From: JANMEB01 sp041745295
GTDB lineage: Bacteria > Planctomycetota > Planctomycetia > Pirellulales > Pirellulaceae
Length of the DNA: 64,000 nucleotides
Direction: 5' to 3'
Assembly (NCBI GenBank): GCA_041745295.1
Contig: JBGTJE010000040.1
Coordinates: 1-64,000, forward strand
Numbering within the stretch: the first letter of the stretch is position 1; every line of letters starts with the position of its first letter. A program made the position numbers and the translations under genes. Below the pieces are notes generated by a model. The model worked only from the letters and a program-made list of their open reading frames with translations, was not told where the DNA came from and did no database searches. Below are positions 34,120 through 42,784 of this stretch, piece by piece.

Positions 34120-35318
34120 CTCTGTGGCACTCCGTTGATTTTCGCGGACAGTCGCGAACTTTGGCCAACCAACTTAATGAAGCCCAACGCTTCCTCCGGC
34201 GTCCACGTGCACGATTGCGCGTAGACCGAATCGCGATCGCGCAAGATGTGCTTGGATTCGATCGCCGTGGCCAAGACGTGGCCGCCGGTGGTTTCCAACG
34301 TCACCGTTCCCGAGACGTGGCGATTGGCGCTGCGCAAATAGGCTTCGAGATCGAACTTGTGCGGCTCGTAAAAGAATCCACCGTACACGAGTTCGGCCCA
34401 ACGCTGGGCAATCTGATGCCGAAATTGGTTTTGCCAACGTGTGCAAATCGCGTCCTGCAATGCTTGACTGGCGGCCAGCAGCGCGGTCAGTCCCGGACAT
34501 TCGAACGCGATCCGGCCCTTGAGCCCCACCACGGTGTCCCCAGTATAGATGTGTCGACCGACGCCATAGTCGCCGAACGCGCGATTCAGTTGCGCGAGCA
34601 TGTTCGGTCCAGGAATGGACTCCCCATCGATGTCCCGGGGGATGCCGCCACTAAACTCCACACAGATTTTCAGCGGCTGCTGAGGCCACTGCGCTTTGGG
34701 TTTAGTCCATTTCCAAATATCGGCTGAGGGAGATTCGAACCGGTCGATGGCGCCGCCGGACGCGGTGACGCCTAGTATGTTTTCGTTGACCGAATACTTG
34801 GACGTGGAAAGCCGTACTTCGATCCCGGCCTCCGTTAGGATTTCAATTTCGCGGTCGCGAGCCTTTTGGACCTGGGCTTGCAGGTCGCGGACCGGGGCCA
34901 GAATTTCGTAATCCCCCAAGCTCAAGACGGTCTGATCGAAACGCAACTGATCGTTCCCCATCGCCGTGCAGCCGTGGGCAAATTTCTTGGTCCCTACCTG
35001 ATCGCAGATTTCCAGACACTTGCGCACGATGACGTAGCGATCCGAACAGAGCATCGGGTACTGGCCCAACATACGGGCTCCGCTCCACAGGAGCGGCACG
35101 ACGAACTCGTCCCACAGCGGCTGGCCCGCGTCCACAGTCCAATGCCGGAATGAGCCGAGCTCCCGCGCGCGTTGCTCGATGTACGCTCGCTCGTCGGCGG
35201 AGACTCCACCGGTATCGACGAAAACGGTATGCACATCGAGCCCGCGGCGCTTCAGCTCGAACAAGCAATAGCTTGTATCGAGTCCGCCGGAAAACGCTAA
35301 GACAACGGATTGACTCAT
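34116..35318 (-). CDS. argG: Argininosuccinate synthase
   Basis: Joins citrulline and aspartate with ATP. The 400-residue product begins VVLAFSGGLDTSYCLFELKR (the PP-loop SGGLDTS) and contains RELGSFRHW, KFAHGCTAMGNDQLRFD (TGKGNDQVRFE-like substrate loop), and DGESIPGPNMLAQLN. The argG type with AHGCT, where most have AHGCTGKGND, is a shorter-loop variant seen in Xanthomonadales. It is the first gene of the overlapping block argG-argE-argB-argC-argH. A 496-base REP-containing gap separates it from argF'. Confidence 0.95.
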   Translation of the reverse strand: MSQSVVLAFSGGLDTSYCLFELKRRGLDVHTVFVDTGGVSADERAYIEQRARELGSFRHWTVDAGQPLWDEFVVPLLWSGARMLGQYPMLCSDRYVIVRKCLEICDQVGTKKFAHGCTAMGNDQLRFDQTVLSLGDYEILAPVRDLQAQVQKARDREIEILTEAGIEVRLSTSKYSVNENILGVTASGGAIDRFESPSADIWKWTKPKAQWPQQPLKICVEFSGGIPRDIDGESIPGPNMLAQLNRAFGDYGVGRHIYTGDTVVGLKGRIAFECPGLTALLAASQALQDAICTRWQNQFRHQIAQRWAELVYGGFFYEPHKFDLEAYLRSANRHVSGTVTLETTGGHVLATAIESKHILRDRDSVYAQSCTWTPEEALGFIKLVGQSSRLSAKINGVPQS

Positions 35319-35557
35319 GAAACAATTACTCCTCGATTCAACGGCGCGGCGGGGATGGGAGACATCGCTTGGCCAAAACGATTTTGATGGGAAACTCGCC
35401 TTGAGCCACGCTTCCCGAAATATTAGCCGCAGGACAATTGCGAAACGTTATTATTCGCAATCTCGCCGGCAATACAACGGCCAACGCGTTTCTCGTTCCC
35501 ACGCTCCTGCGTGAGGGTGTCCTGGATTTCCGCGCGTGCCGCGGCGTGCTTTTTGTC

Positions 35558-35579
35558 ATTCCGGGCTGAGACCCGGAAT
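35558..35579. repeat. REP family C palindrome
   Basis: ATTCCGGGCTGAGACCCGGAAT, in the inverse orientation to the copy at 35727. Confidence 0.9.
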
Positions 35580-35726
35580 CCAGGCCCACGGAGGGAGAAT
35601 TGCCAATCAATCGTTGAGTTGACGTGTCTCAGTTATGCGTCGATTCCGCCCTAGGGACGCTCTTCCCTCAGCGCCTTGGCTCACGAATGTTAGCAACAAG
35701 GGCTCATCCCCATCCGTGGAAGATGG

Positions 35727-35748
35727 ATTCCGGGTCTCAGCCCGGAAT
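35727..35748. repeat. REP family C palindrome
   Basis: ATTCCGGGTCTCAGCCCGGAAT, with the extended flank CCATCCGTGGAAGATGG shared with copies at 16.2 and 62.8 kb. Confidence 0.9.
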
Positions 35749-35814
35749 GACGATGACTCGAGCTGTACCGGCATGACGCGCGACGGGTCGTGCGACGCTC
35801 GAACAAGGCCGACG

Positions 35815-36813
35815 TCATTGCTTCGCCAGCCGCAGCAGAATCGCCTTTTGCACGTGCAGCCGATTTTCGGCTTCGTCCAAGGCCACGCAATAATCGGCAT
35901 CCATCACCCCGTCGGTCGCCTTGACGTTGCGGCGCAGCGGCAGGCAATGACTAAACAAGGCTCGATTCGTCAGCGCCATTTTTCGCTCGTCGACAATAAA
36001 GTTCCGCAGGTCTTTGCGCCATTCCCATTCCTGGTCTGGTTTTCCGTACAGCGGCAACGCCCCCCAGCTCTTGGCGTAGACGACATCGGCGCCACGGTAC
36101 GCCGCTTCGATGTCGTGCGCAACCGTCAAGGAGCCTCCGCTTTCGGCGGCGTTTTGGCGGGCCGCCTGCATGAACTGCTCATCGAGCAGATAGTCTTCAT
36201 TAGGGCAAAGCAACGTGACGTCCATTCCAAATTTGGTGGCGATCAACAGCGCGGAGTTGGCCACGGCCGTGTTGAGTGGCTTGGGATGCCAAGTCCAAGT
36301 GAGCAGGTACTTCCTTCCACGGACGCTCTGAAGTTTCTCGTGCAGCGTCAGCATATGGGCCATTTCCTGGCAGGGATGAACGATCGTCTCCATGTTGATC
36401 ACGGGAACCCGCGAATGTCGGGCCAGGGCTTGGATAACCGAATCGGTTCGGTCGTAGCTCCAGTCCTGAAATTTTGGAAATGCGCGGAGCGCGATCATGT
36501 CGCAGTACCGCGAAAGCACCCCGGCGACTTCGGCGATTTGCTCTTCGGCTTCGCCGTCCATGACCACGCCGCGCTGGAATTCAATCGGCCAAGCGTCTTT
36601 GCCGGGTTGCAAGACGATCGCCAGACCGCCCAGCTGATGAATTCCCAGCTGAAACGAGGTGCGGGTGCGCATCGACGAATTGAGAAATAAAAGCGCAACC
36701 GACTTGTTGCGCAGTCCGCTTTGAATGGGATTTTGTTTGAGCTGTTGGGCCGAGTGCAGCAGGGACTGCAATTCGTCCAACGACCAATCTTGGGTTGTCA
36801 AAAAATGTCGCAT
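35815..36813 (-). CDS. argF': N-acetylornithine carbamoyltransferase
   Basis: Carbamoylates N-acetyl-L-ornithine to N-acetylcitrulline. The 332-residue product from ATG 36813 matches the acetylornithine group and not ordinary OTCase: FLNSSMRTRTSFQLGIHQLG, VMDGEAEEQIAEVAGVLSRY, VPVINMETIVHPCQEMAHML, WTWHPKPLNTAVANSALLIA, and HCLPLRRNVKATDGVMDADY, where OTCases have HCLPA. Length is as in Xanthomonas. It lies upstream of argG and completes the acetylated pathway. Its start region is unusual: the first codons (ATGCGACATTTTTTGA) also occur 91 bases upstream, beyond a REP array, so the native ribosome site is separated from this ATG (see findings). Confidence 0.95.
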   Translation of the reverse strand: MRHFLTTQDWSLDELQSLLHSAQQLKQNPIQSGLRNKSVALLFLNSSMRTRTSFQLGIHQLGGLAIVLQPGKDAWPIEFQRGVVMDGEAEEQIAEVAGVLSRYCDMIALRAFPKFQDWSYDRTDSVIQALARHSRVPVINMETIVHPCQEMAHMLTLHEKLQSVRGRKYLLTWTWHPKPLNTAVANSALLIATKFGMDVTLLCPNEDYLLDEQFMQAARQNAAESGGSLTVAHDIEAAYRGADVVYAKSWGALPLYGKPDQEWEWRKDLRNFIVDERKMALTNRALFSHCLPLRRNVKATDGVMDADYCVALDEAENRLHVQKAILLRLAKQ

Positions 36814-36905
36814 GGTGAAGTCAATCGCACCGAGGCGGAGCCTCGAAGACATTGCGTACCCAGGCGGGAGCCTGGGAAAGAGTAGGATTCAAAAAATGTC
36901 GCATG
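36798..36905. repeat. REP family B array flanked by a 17-bp direct repeat of the argF' start
   Basis: TCAAAAAATGTCGCATG occurs at 36798-36814 and again at 36889-36905. Between them lie two family B palindromes (36833-36844, GAGGCGGAGCCTCG-type, and 36861-36877, CCAGGCGGGAGCCTGGG). Confidence 0.85.
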
Positions 36906-36945
36906 ATTTTCCAGTCGTGATACAGTCGTTCGCGCCGAGATTGGT

Positions 36946-38280
36946 TTATTCTCCTGTCGGTACGGCGTTGATTTTGGGCCAAAACAAAAACGTAATGCCC
37001 AACATAATGGGAGCAAGCGCGGCCAGGATCCAACAAGGTGGCAAACCGATTCGGCTAAGAACAATGTTGCAGATGAAATAGAAAGCCGTGGACAAGAGGA
37101 TGCCAATCCAGGTGAACAAGTTCATGGCGCCCAAGACTCGGCCTTTCTGATGTGCGGGCGGCCGAGCTTGAATGAAGACTTGCAGTGGAACGGCGAGTAG
37201 TCCCGCGAACCCGCCGGCGATGAACAGGCCCGCGCCCATGGCATAGGGTTTTGTCGAAGGGTCTAGCCCCGACGCTGCGATTGTGGCCACAGCGACAAAC
37301 GCCAGAGCGGTACCAAATGCCCCGAGTCGTACCAATCCAAAGGCAATCCGGTCGCGCGAGAGCCACCCCGAAATTCCGCAGCCGATGCCGATTCCGAACG
37401 CCATACACGCATTGATCCCACTGGTCAGCCCATCTCCCCATTGCAGCTGGCTTTTGCCAATTTCGTTCACGGTCGGCAAGACCACGCCGCCGGCGAACCA
37501 AAAAATGGAATAGACCAGGAGCACGATGATCAGGGCCCGATCCGATGAAAGCGTCCGCCATGCGCTCGACTCCACGAGGAGACAGCTCGGCGAAAATCTC
37601 AAATTCGGTTGAGCCGCCGGACGACTCCGAATCAACTGCGCCGTAATCGTTCCGAGGATCGCGATGCAAATGCATAAGCAGCTAATAATCCACAGTCGGT
37701 TGCCGACTAGTTCTTTGAGAAATCCGGAAAGTGCAATTCCAAAGATAATTGCCAGGAACGTGGTCATCTGAACCCAGCCGTTGGCGGCCGGAAGCTGTTT
37801 TTCGGGAAGCATTTCCGGCAGAATTCCGTACTTCGAGGGCCCAAAAAAAGCGCTATGCGCGCCCATGAAAAGGAGCACGATAATCAAGCTGGTTAGTAGC
37901 TGAACCGAACCGAACGGTGCGCTGAGTAGCGCGATCAGACCGCTCAACATGACGAGCACTTCCGCGACTTTGCAAAGCACGATGATATTTCGCTTGCGAA
38001 AGCGATCTGACAAAAAGCCCGCCAAGCCCGAAAACGCTAGAAATGCGACTGTAAAAAGGGCGGTCGCAATCGGCTGGTATTGGTCTTCCTGTAAATTCCA
38101 GAGTCGCTTGTAATCGAGACAAAGCAGGAGCACCATCTGCTTGTAGACGTTGTCATTGAATGCGCCGAGGAATTGGGTTGCCAACAAACCGACAAACGAA
38201 CGGTTGGCGAACAGCGCGCCAGTCGGAGTGATAGGACCAGGCGTCGAAGCGTTGTGCGGTGGATCCGGAGCTAGCGTCAT
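36946..38280 (-). CDS. Major facilitator superfamily transporter (LplT-like)
   Basis: From ATG 38280 the 444-residue product has about twelve membrane segments and the MFS loop motif between helices 2 and 3 (GFLSDRFRKRNIIV). The N-terminus FVGLLATQFLGAFNDNVYKQ and the block FFGPSKYGILPEMLPEKQLP are those of the lysophospholipid-transporter-like LplT group, here without an acyltransferase domain. It may flip lysophospholipids or related lipids across the inner membrane; this is family knowledge. It lies between argF' and the rhomboid gene on the same strand, separated by REP repeats, and is probably not part of the arginine unit. Confidence 0.88.
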   Translation of the reverse strand: MTLAPDPPHNASTPGPITPTGALFANRSFVGLLATQFLGAFNDNVYKQMVLLLCLDYKRLWNLQEDQYQPIATALFTVAFLAFSGLAGFLSDRFRKRNIIVLCKVAEVLVMLSGLIALLSAPFGSVQLLTSLIIVLLFMGAHSAFFGPSKYGILPEMLPEKQLPAANGWVQMTTFLAIIFGIALSGFLKELVGNRLWIISCLCICIAILGTITAQLIRSRPAAQPNLRFSPSCLLVESSAWRTLSSDRALIIVLLVYSIFWFAGGVVLPTVNEIGKSQLQWGDGLTSGINACMAFGIGIGCGISGWLSRDRIAFGLVRLGAFGTALAFVAVATIAASGLDPSTKPYAMGAGLFIAGGFAGLLAVPLQVFIQARPPAHQKGRVLGAMNLFTWIGILLSTAFYFICNIVLSRIGLPPCWILAALAPIMLGITFLFWPKINAVPTGE

Positions 38281-38294
38281 TGCGGTTCGACTGT

Positions 38295-39335
38295 TTAAGG
38301 CGATTTCGGTTTTCGTGGTGCATGGCGAACCGACGTGAGGTAGCCGATGATCACGCCAAGGACTAGTCCGGCCCCGTGTGCCCAATTGGCCATTTCAGCG
38401 CCAAGCAACTGTCGATCCAAACTGGAGACCCCCAGGAAAAACCAAGCGATCGCCCAAATCACTGTCGCCCGCGGCACGTAAAACCCGGCCGACCAATCGA
38501 ATCGAGATTTCATCCAGGCGATTCCCAGCAGCCCAAACACGACTCCGGAGATTCCACCGAAGATCGACAACCCCCAACCATCGAGCCCGGCGATCGGCGA
38601 CCCACCGATGCGGCTGGGAGTCGCCGCTTGCAAGAAGTTTGATACCACGGCGATCGCCAAAACGGAGAGGGCAAGGTACAGCGTCCCGTAGCGATTCTCC
38701 AACACCCGTCCCAGTTGATAAAGCGCCAACAGATTTAACACCAAATGCGCAACGCCGAAATGAATAAATATCGGTGTCACCAGCCGCCAGACTTCACCGT
38801 GCAGGATGTTGTACGCGCGAACTTGAAAGTCGTCGACGTGGCGATTTTGGAGATTGCCCATCGCAGAGGGCGGAATCGCAGTAAACGTCAATGTCTGAAA
38901 AAGGGACGACTTGAGCATTCGAATTGTGGAGTCGTCGCGATTCGGCGCGTTGGAGTTGGCGGAAAACGTTTGGAAAAACCAAAGCACTACGCAGAGCGTG
39001 GTCAGACCGAAGGTGAGCGGCGCTCGGTACGTCGGACCCAGGCGCATTTGCGACGAAAACGATCGGACCAATTTGCGGGCCTCAGTTCGTTTTTTGGCTT
39101 CGATGCGCAGGATTTCGCTGGCGCGTTCCAAAACGTTTGCAAATTCGCCAGCGTCGGGGTTGGCGGCGAATCGAGTCAGCAGCTGCTGCGCGGCGGCGAC
39201 GTCGTCTTCGTTCTTGATCCAGATTTTGGGCTGGCCGCCATCGCGATCGATGTGCGCTGAGATATTGTGCGTGACGAGAAAGGCAACAAATGTTTCCAGT
39301 TGCTTCGCGTCGCCAAGAGTGCCAATACATCGCAT
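38295..39335 (-). CDS. Rhomboid-family intramembrane serine protease
   Basis: The 346-residue protein has an N-terminal cytoplasmic domain (about 1-95, LETFVAFLVTHNISAHID, as in GlpG) and six membrane segments. Catalytic elements: FGGISGVVFGLLG (GxSG, Ser) and NWAHGAGLVLG (His); the loop with HGEVWRLVTPIFIHFGVAHL is the usual WR-HxxxxH block. Rhomboids cleave substrates within the membrane. It follows nagB by 54 bases on the same strand and may be co-transcribed with it. The start at 39335 has the GlpG-like N-terminus. Confidence 0.92.
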   Translation of the reverse strand: MRCIGTLGDAKQLETFVAFLVTHNISAHIDRDGGQPKIWIKNEDDVAAAQQLLTRFAANPDAGEFANVLERASEILRIEAKKRTEARKLVRSFSSQMRLGPTYRAPLTFGLTTLCVVLWFFQTFSANSNAPNRDDSTIRMLKSSLFQTLTFTAIPPSAMGNLQNRHVDDFQVRAYNILHGEVWRLVTPIFIHFGVAHLVLNLLALYQLGRVLENRYGTLYLALSVLAIAVVSNFLQAATPSRIGGSPIAGLDGWGLSIFGGISGVVFGLLGIAWMKSRFDWSAGFYVPRATVIWAIAWFFLGVSSLDRQLLGAEMANWAHGAGLVLGVIIGYLTSVRHAPRKPKSP

Positions 39336-39388
39336 CAGTCGATCCCGATTTTTCCCTGCCGCTTTGCCGCCACCATCCGACGGTCGAA

Positions 39389-40198
39389 CTATCGCCCAAT
39401 TCCCAGTTGCCGGAGCTTGCCTTGCTCCAACAGTCGCTGCGAATACTCAACCTCTTCGTAATAATCCCGTCGGCGTAGCAAACTTGCCGCAGATTCGTCC
39501 AACACGACAATCACATCGCGATGCAACTGCAAAGCCGATGCGGTCACTTGAGCGGTAATCGGCCCCTCGATCGTGTCGCGAACCGCCTTGGATTTGCGTT
39601 CACCCATCGCCAGCAACAAGCATTGTTTCGATTCGAGGATCGTGCCAACGCCCATCGTAATCGCCAACCGAGGGACTTCATCGATCGAATCGAAAAAACG
39701 AGCATTGTCCCGAACCGTTTCGCTGGCCAACGTTTTGAGCCGAGTCCTGCTTCCGAGCGATGAGCCGGGCTCGTTGAAGGCAATATGTCCGTCGCTGCCG
39801 ATCCCCAGAACCTGCAGATCGATCCCCCCGCAATCCTCAATTCGGTGCTCGTATGCCAAACAGCTCGCGCTGAAATCGAGCGCTCGCCCATCGGGCACGT
39901 ACGTTTGCTGAGGCGGAATGTTGATGTGATTGAACAGATGTTCCTGCATGAACCAGCGAAAGCTATGCCGGTCGCTGGCCCCCAAACCTACGTACTCGTC
40001 CAAGTTGAACGTCGTCACGCGGGAGAAATCCAACCCCTCGTTCCGATGCCATTGGATCAAGTCCTGGTACACCGGCAAAACCGTCGTTCCGGTCGCCAAG
40101 CCTAGCACACACGACGGCTTTTGTTTCACGAGCCGGGCGATGAACTGTGCGGCGCGCTGACTGGCTTGGTCTTCGGTATCTTGGATGATGACCCGCAT
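39389..40198 (-). CDS. nagB: Glucosamine-6-phosphate deaminase
   Basis: Converts glucosamine 6-phosphate to fructose 6-phosphate and ammonia. The 269-residue product has the family start MRVIIQDTEDQASQRAA, the phosphate loop LGLATGTTVLPVY, NLDEYVGL, the catalytic block LGIGSDGHIAFNEPGSSLGS, and the allosteric-site-like region before ALQLHRD. Length is normal. It is divergent from the GAF-HlyD gene with about 210 bases between them. No nagA or NAG transporter lies nearby in the window. Confidence 0.95.
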   Translation of the reverse strand: MRVIIQDTEDQASQRAAQFIARLVKQKPSCVLGLATGTTVLPVYQDLIQWHRNEGLDFSRVTTFNLDEYVGLGASDRHSFRWFMQEHLFNHINIPPQQTYVPDGRALDFSASCLAYEHRIEDCGGIDLQVLGIGSDGHIAFNEPGSSLGSRTRLKTLASETVRDNARFFDSIDEVPRLAITMGVGTILESKQCLLLAMGERKSKAVRDTIEGPITAQVTASALQLHRDVIVVLDESAASLLRRRDYYEEVEYSQRLLEQGKLRQLGIGR

Positions 40199-40412
40199 AG
40201 GACGATTCCGCTAGCAAGTGCTCCTGATTGGAACGCGTCAATTTAGCGGATAAATCAGTTCGAGCGTAGACGACGAGCGGCGCGGCGGGCGGCGACCCGA
40301 TTCGAACTTGCCAAGAACGTGCGAATCCGAGAAAGTCTGCCGCCGCCAGTTCGCGCGAGTCCGGCCACCCTTGTACGGACGTGATTGCCTCCTTTGCTTT
40401 TGGGGAAACCCG

Positions 40413-42524
40413 ATGAGCGCCGACGCCCAGAAATCTCCGACTTCCGTCGAGTTCCATTCCTCCGCGGAGGACGTGGGCATCTTGCCACCTCGATTCGCCG
40501 AAACGATGGCGGGAATGGACCCGGATCTTGTCGCCCGAACCAAGAACCAGATCCGCATACTAATCCAAGAGATCGCCGACTTGGCGAACTCGGATTGTGA
40601 ATTGGAATCCTTTTTCGAAGGGTTTCTCACGCGCACCACGAGCGCCTTGGGCGGCGTGGGGGGCGCAATCTGGTTAATCAACTCCGGCGGACAACTTGAA
40701 TTGAGCTATCAAATCAATTTGGCTCAAACCATTGTCGCCAATGACCCACAAGCCCAGATGCAACATTCACGATTGTTGCAGAAGCTGATCGAGTCGGGAC
40801 AGCCAGCTTTGGTCGCTCCTCGTTCGGGCGACGGTGAAGCCCACGGCGGAAATCCTACCGAACATCTGCTCGTCATCAACCCGATCCATCTCGATCAACA
40901 AGTCGCCGGGTTGGTCGAAATCTTTCAGCGGGCTGGGGCCGGGCCGGCAACCCAGCGCGGTTATCAGCGGTTCGTTGCGCAAATGAGCGACATTGCCAGC
41001 GGTTATCTCAAGAATCGCCGCCTCCGACAATTCACCGGCCAACAGGAAATGTGGCAGCGCCTCGAACAGTTTATTCGCGCGATCCACCAAAGTCTCGACA
41101 CGCGGCAAACGGTTTTCGCCATCGCCAACGAAGGGCGCAGGTTGATTGACTGCGATCGGTTGAGCGTCGCGTTGTACAACGGGGGCCGTTGCACGATCCA
41201 CGCCGTCAGCGGGTTGGACTCGTTGGAGCGCCGCGCGGCTCAAATCAAAGACCTCAACCGCCTGTCGGCAGCCGTCGTCCGCGCCCGAAACCCGTTATGG
41301 TATTCGCCCACCTCGTCGGATGTGCCGCCACAAATCGAAAAGCACTTGCACCGATACATCGATCGTTCGCACACCAAGATGCTGGCGATCGTGCCGCTGC
41401 AGCGTCCCGCGGCGGATTCCAATGCCGCGAAACGCGCGGCCAGTCCCGCCATCCTCGGCGCCTTGATCATTGAACAGCGCACGCAAGGCGACGTTTCCAA
41501 ATCAATGCGGCAGCGCATCGAAGTCGCTGCTACCCATAGCCAAGACGCGCTGAATAATGCGTTAGACCACAATAGCATCTTTCTCTTGCCGGTTTGGCAG
41601 TTGCTCGGTCGTTGTGCAAAACTCTTTCGCGGCAGCAGCTTGCCCAAGACCCTCATCGCCGCCACGACGATCGCCGCGGTAATTGCCGCGCTCTGTTGGT
41701 TTCCCTACCCATTTACGCTGGGTGCCAACGGCCAGCTCGACCCCAAAACACGATTCGAGATTTTTGCCGGCGTCGACGGCACGTTGGATGAAATTTTGGT
41801 ACCGGAAGACCCCGCGGCGATTGTCGAGCAAGGCCAGCTACTGGCCACGATGACCAACAACGATTTGCTCGTAAAGATCCGCGACCTGGAAGGCCAGCAA
41901 AAGCAGCAGCAAGAACGGATTCGCAGTTTGGACCGCGCGTTTAGTCAAAAAATGGAACGGCTGGAAATACTGCAAATCGAACAAGAGCGGGCCGAAGCCA
42001 TCGAGCTGGAAAAGGGCATCGCCAGCCAACTGCTCGTTAAGCAGCGCGAATTGGAATTGCTCAATGTCGTCGCGCCGGCCCGCGGTCACGTGGTAAATTG
42101 GCAACTGCGGCAGAATCTGTTGCGGCGACCGGTGCAAATGGGCCAAAACCTCATGACAGTGGTCGATCCCAATACCGATTGGGAATTGGAGCTGTCGTTG
42201 CCTGAAAAACGACTCGCTCATTTATTGAACGCAGCCGAACAGACCAACGAACCGCTCCACGTAACGTTTAGCTTGGCGTCGCATCCCGGGCGAGAATTCT
42301 TGGGAACGCTGTGTCAAATCGATCGCCGCTTGGAGGTCCGCGGACAAGACGGCAATGCCGCTCGCGTTCTGGTCAACTTCGACAAGGCGCAATTTCCGAC
42401 CGAGCTGCTGCGAACCGGGACAAGAGTGACCGCGCAAATCCATTGCGGAAGTCACTCGATCGGCTATGTCTGGTTTCGCGAATTGTTCGAGACGATTCAT
42501 GCCGCTTGGTTAATGTGGTTTTAG
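40413..42524 (+). CDS. GAF-domain membrane fusion (HlyD-like) protein
   Basis: From ATG 40413 (GGGGAAA seven bases upstream) the 703-residue product has two GAF-like segments in the cytosolic half (about 60-200 and 240-400; ALGGVGGAIWLINS and DRLSVALYNG), a membrane helix near 413-430 (TTIAAVIAALCWFPY), and a periplasmic HlyD-type adaptor: barrel-sandwich hybrid (DGTLDEILVPEDPAAIVEQG), coiled coil (QQKQQQERIRSLDRAF) and a second half-lipoyl block (VVAPARGHVVNWQ). A cytosolic sensor joined to an exporter adaptor is common in planctomycetes. It is followed by a second adaptor gene. Substrate unknown. Confidence 0.85.
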   Translation: MSADAQKSPTSVEFHSSAEDVGILPPRFAETMAGMDPDLVARTKNQIRILIQEIADLANSDCELESFFEGFLTRTTSALGGVGGAIWLINSGGQLELSYQINLAQTIVANDPQAQMQHSRLLQKLIESGQPALVAPRSGDGEAHGGNPTEHLLVINPIHLDQQVAGLVEIFQRAGAGPATQRGYQRFVAQMSDIASGYLKNRRLRQFTGQQEMWQRLEQFIRAIHQSLDTRQTVFAIANEGRRLIDCDRLSVALYNGGRCTIHAVSGLDSLERRAAQIKDLNRLSAAVVRARNPLWYSPTSSDVPPQIEKHLHRYIDRSHTKMLAIVPLQRPAADSNAAKRAASPAILGALIIEQRTQGDVSKSMRQRIEVAATHSQDALNNALDHNSIFLLPVWQLLGRCAKLFRGSSLPKTLIAATTIAAVIAALCWFPYPFTLGANGQLDPKTRFEIFAGVDGTLDEILVPEDPAAIVEQGQLLATMTNNDLLVKIRDLEGQQKQQQERIRSLDRAFSQKMERLEILQIEQERAEAIELEKGIASQLLVKQRELELLNVVAPARGHVVNWQLRQNLLRRPVQMGQNLMTVVDPNTDWELELSLPEKRLAHLLNAAEQTNEPLHVTFSLASHPGREFLGTLCQIDRRLEVRGQDGNAARVLVNFDKAQFPTELLRTGTRVTAQIHCGSHSIGYVWFRELFETIHAAWLMWF

Positions 42525-42550
42525 GTTTAACCATGAACGTTTGCATCCAA

Positions 42551-42634
42551 GGTGGCACGCCCGGAGTCGTCGATGGTCGTGGTAAAACAACTGAAAACGC
42601 AACCAAGCCCGTCGACGACTCAGAGCGTGCCACC
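42551..42634. repeat. Long inverted repeat downstream of the adaptor gene
   Basis: GGTGGCACGCCCGGAGTCGT (42551-42570, continuing CGA) faces CGACTCAGAGCGTGCCACC (42616-42634), followed by CCTTTTT. It may act as a terminator hairpin, and the GTGGCACG core recurs elsewhere as part of repeats. Confidence 0.6.
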
Positions 42635-42784
42635 CCTTTTTCTGCGGCTCGAGCTGACTTGAAATCACTCGCCCGCTAGCGATGGGGAAAAACTCAATCG
42701 CGCGACTGGAACCAACCGATGTTTGCGATACGTTCATTTCTCGTCCGCTCCATTTTATTTGTCGATGTCCACATGAATTTCAGA

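Larger units (their letters stand above)
35319..35814. other. Gap between argF' and argG holding several repeats
   Basis: The 496 bases contain no convincing gene. Present: a partial family B REP (35492-35515) and two family C palindromes (35558-35579 and 35727-35748) facing each other. The argG promoter, or an attenuating structure between argF' and argG, may be here; I see neither clearly. Confidence 0.7.

Noticed and set aside
33244..34224. Plus-strand 326-codon frame opposite argE
   Set aside because: Antisense to a clear M20 deacetylase; long open antisense frames are common at this base composition.
35635..36690. Plus-strand 351-codon frame opposite argF'
   Set aside because: Antisense to the acetylornithine carbamoyltransferase; no start or family features.
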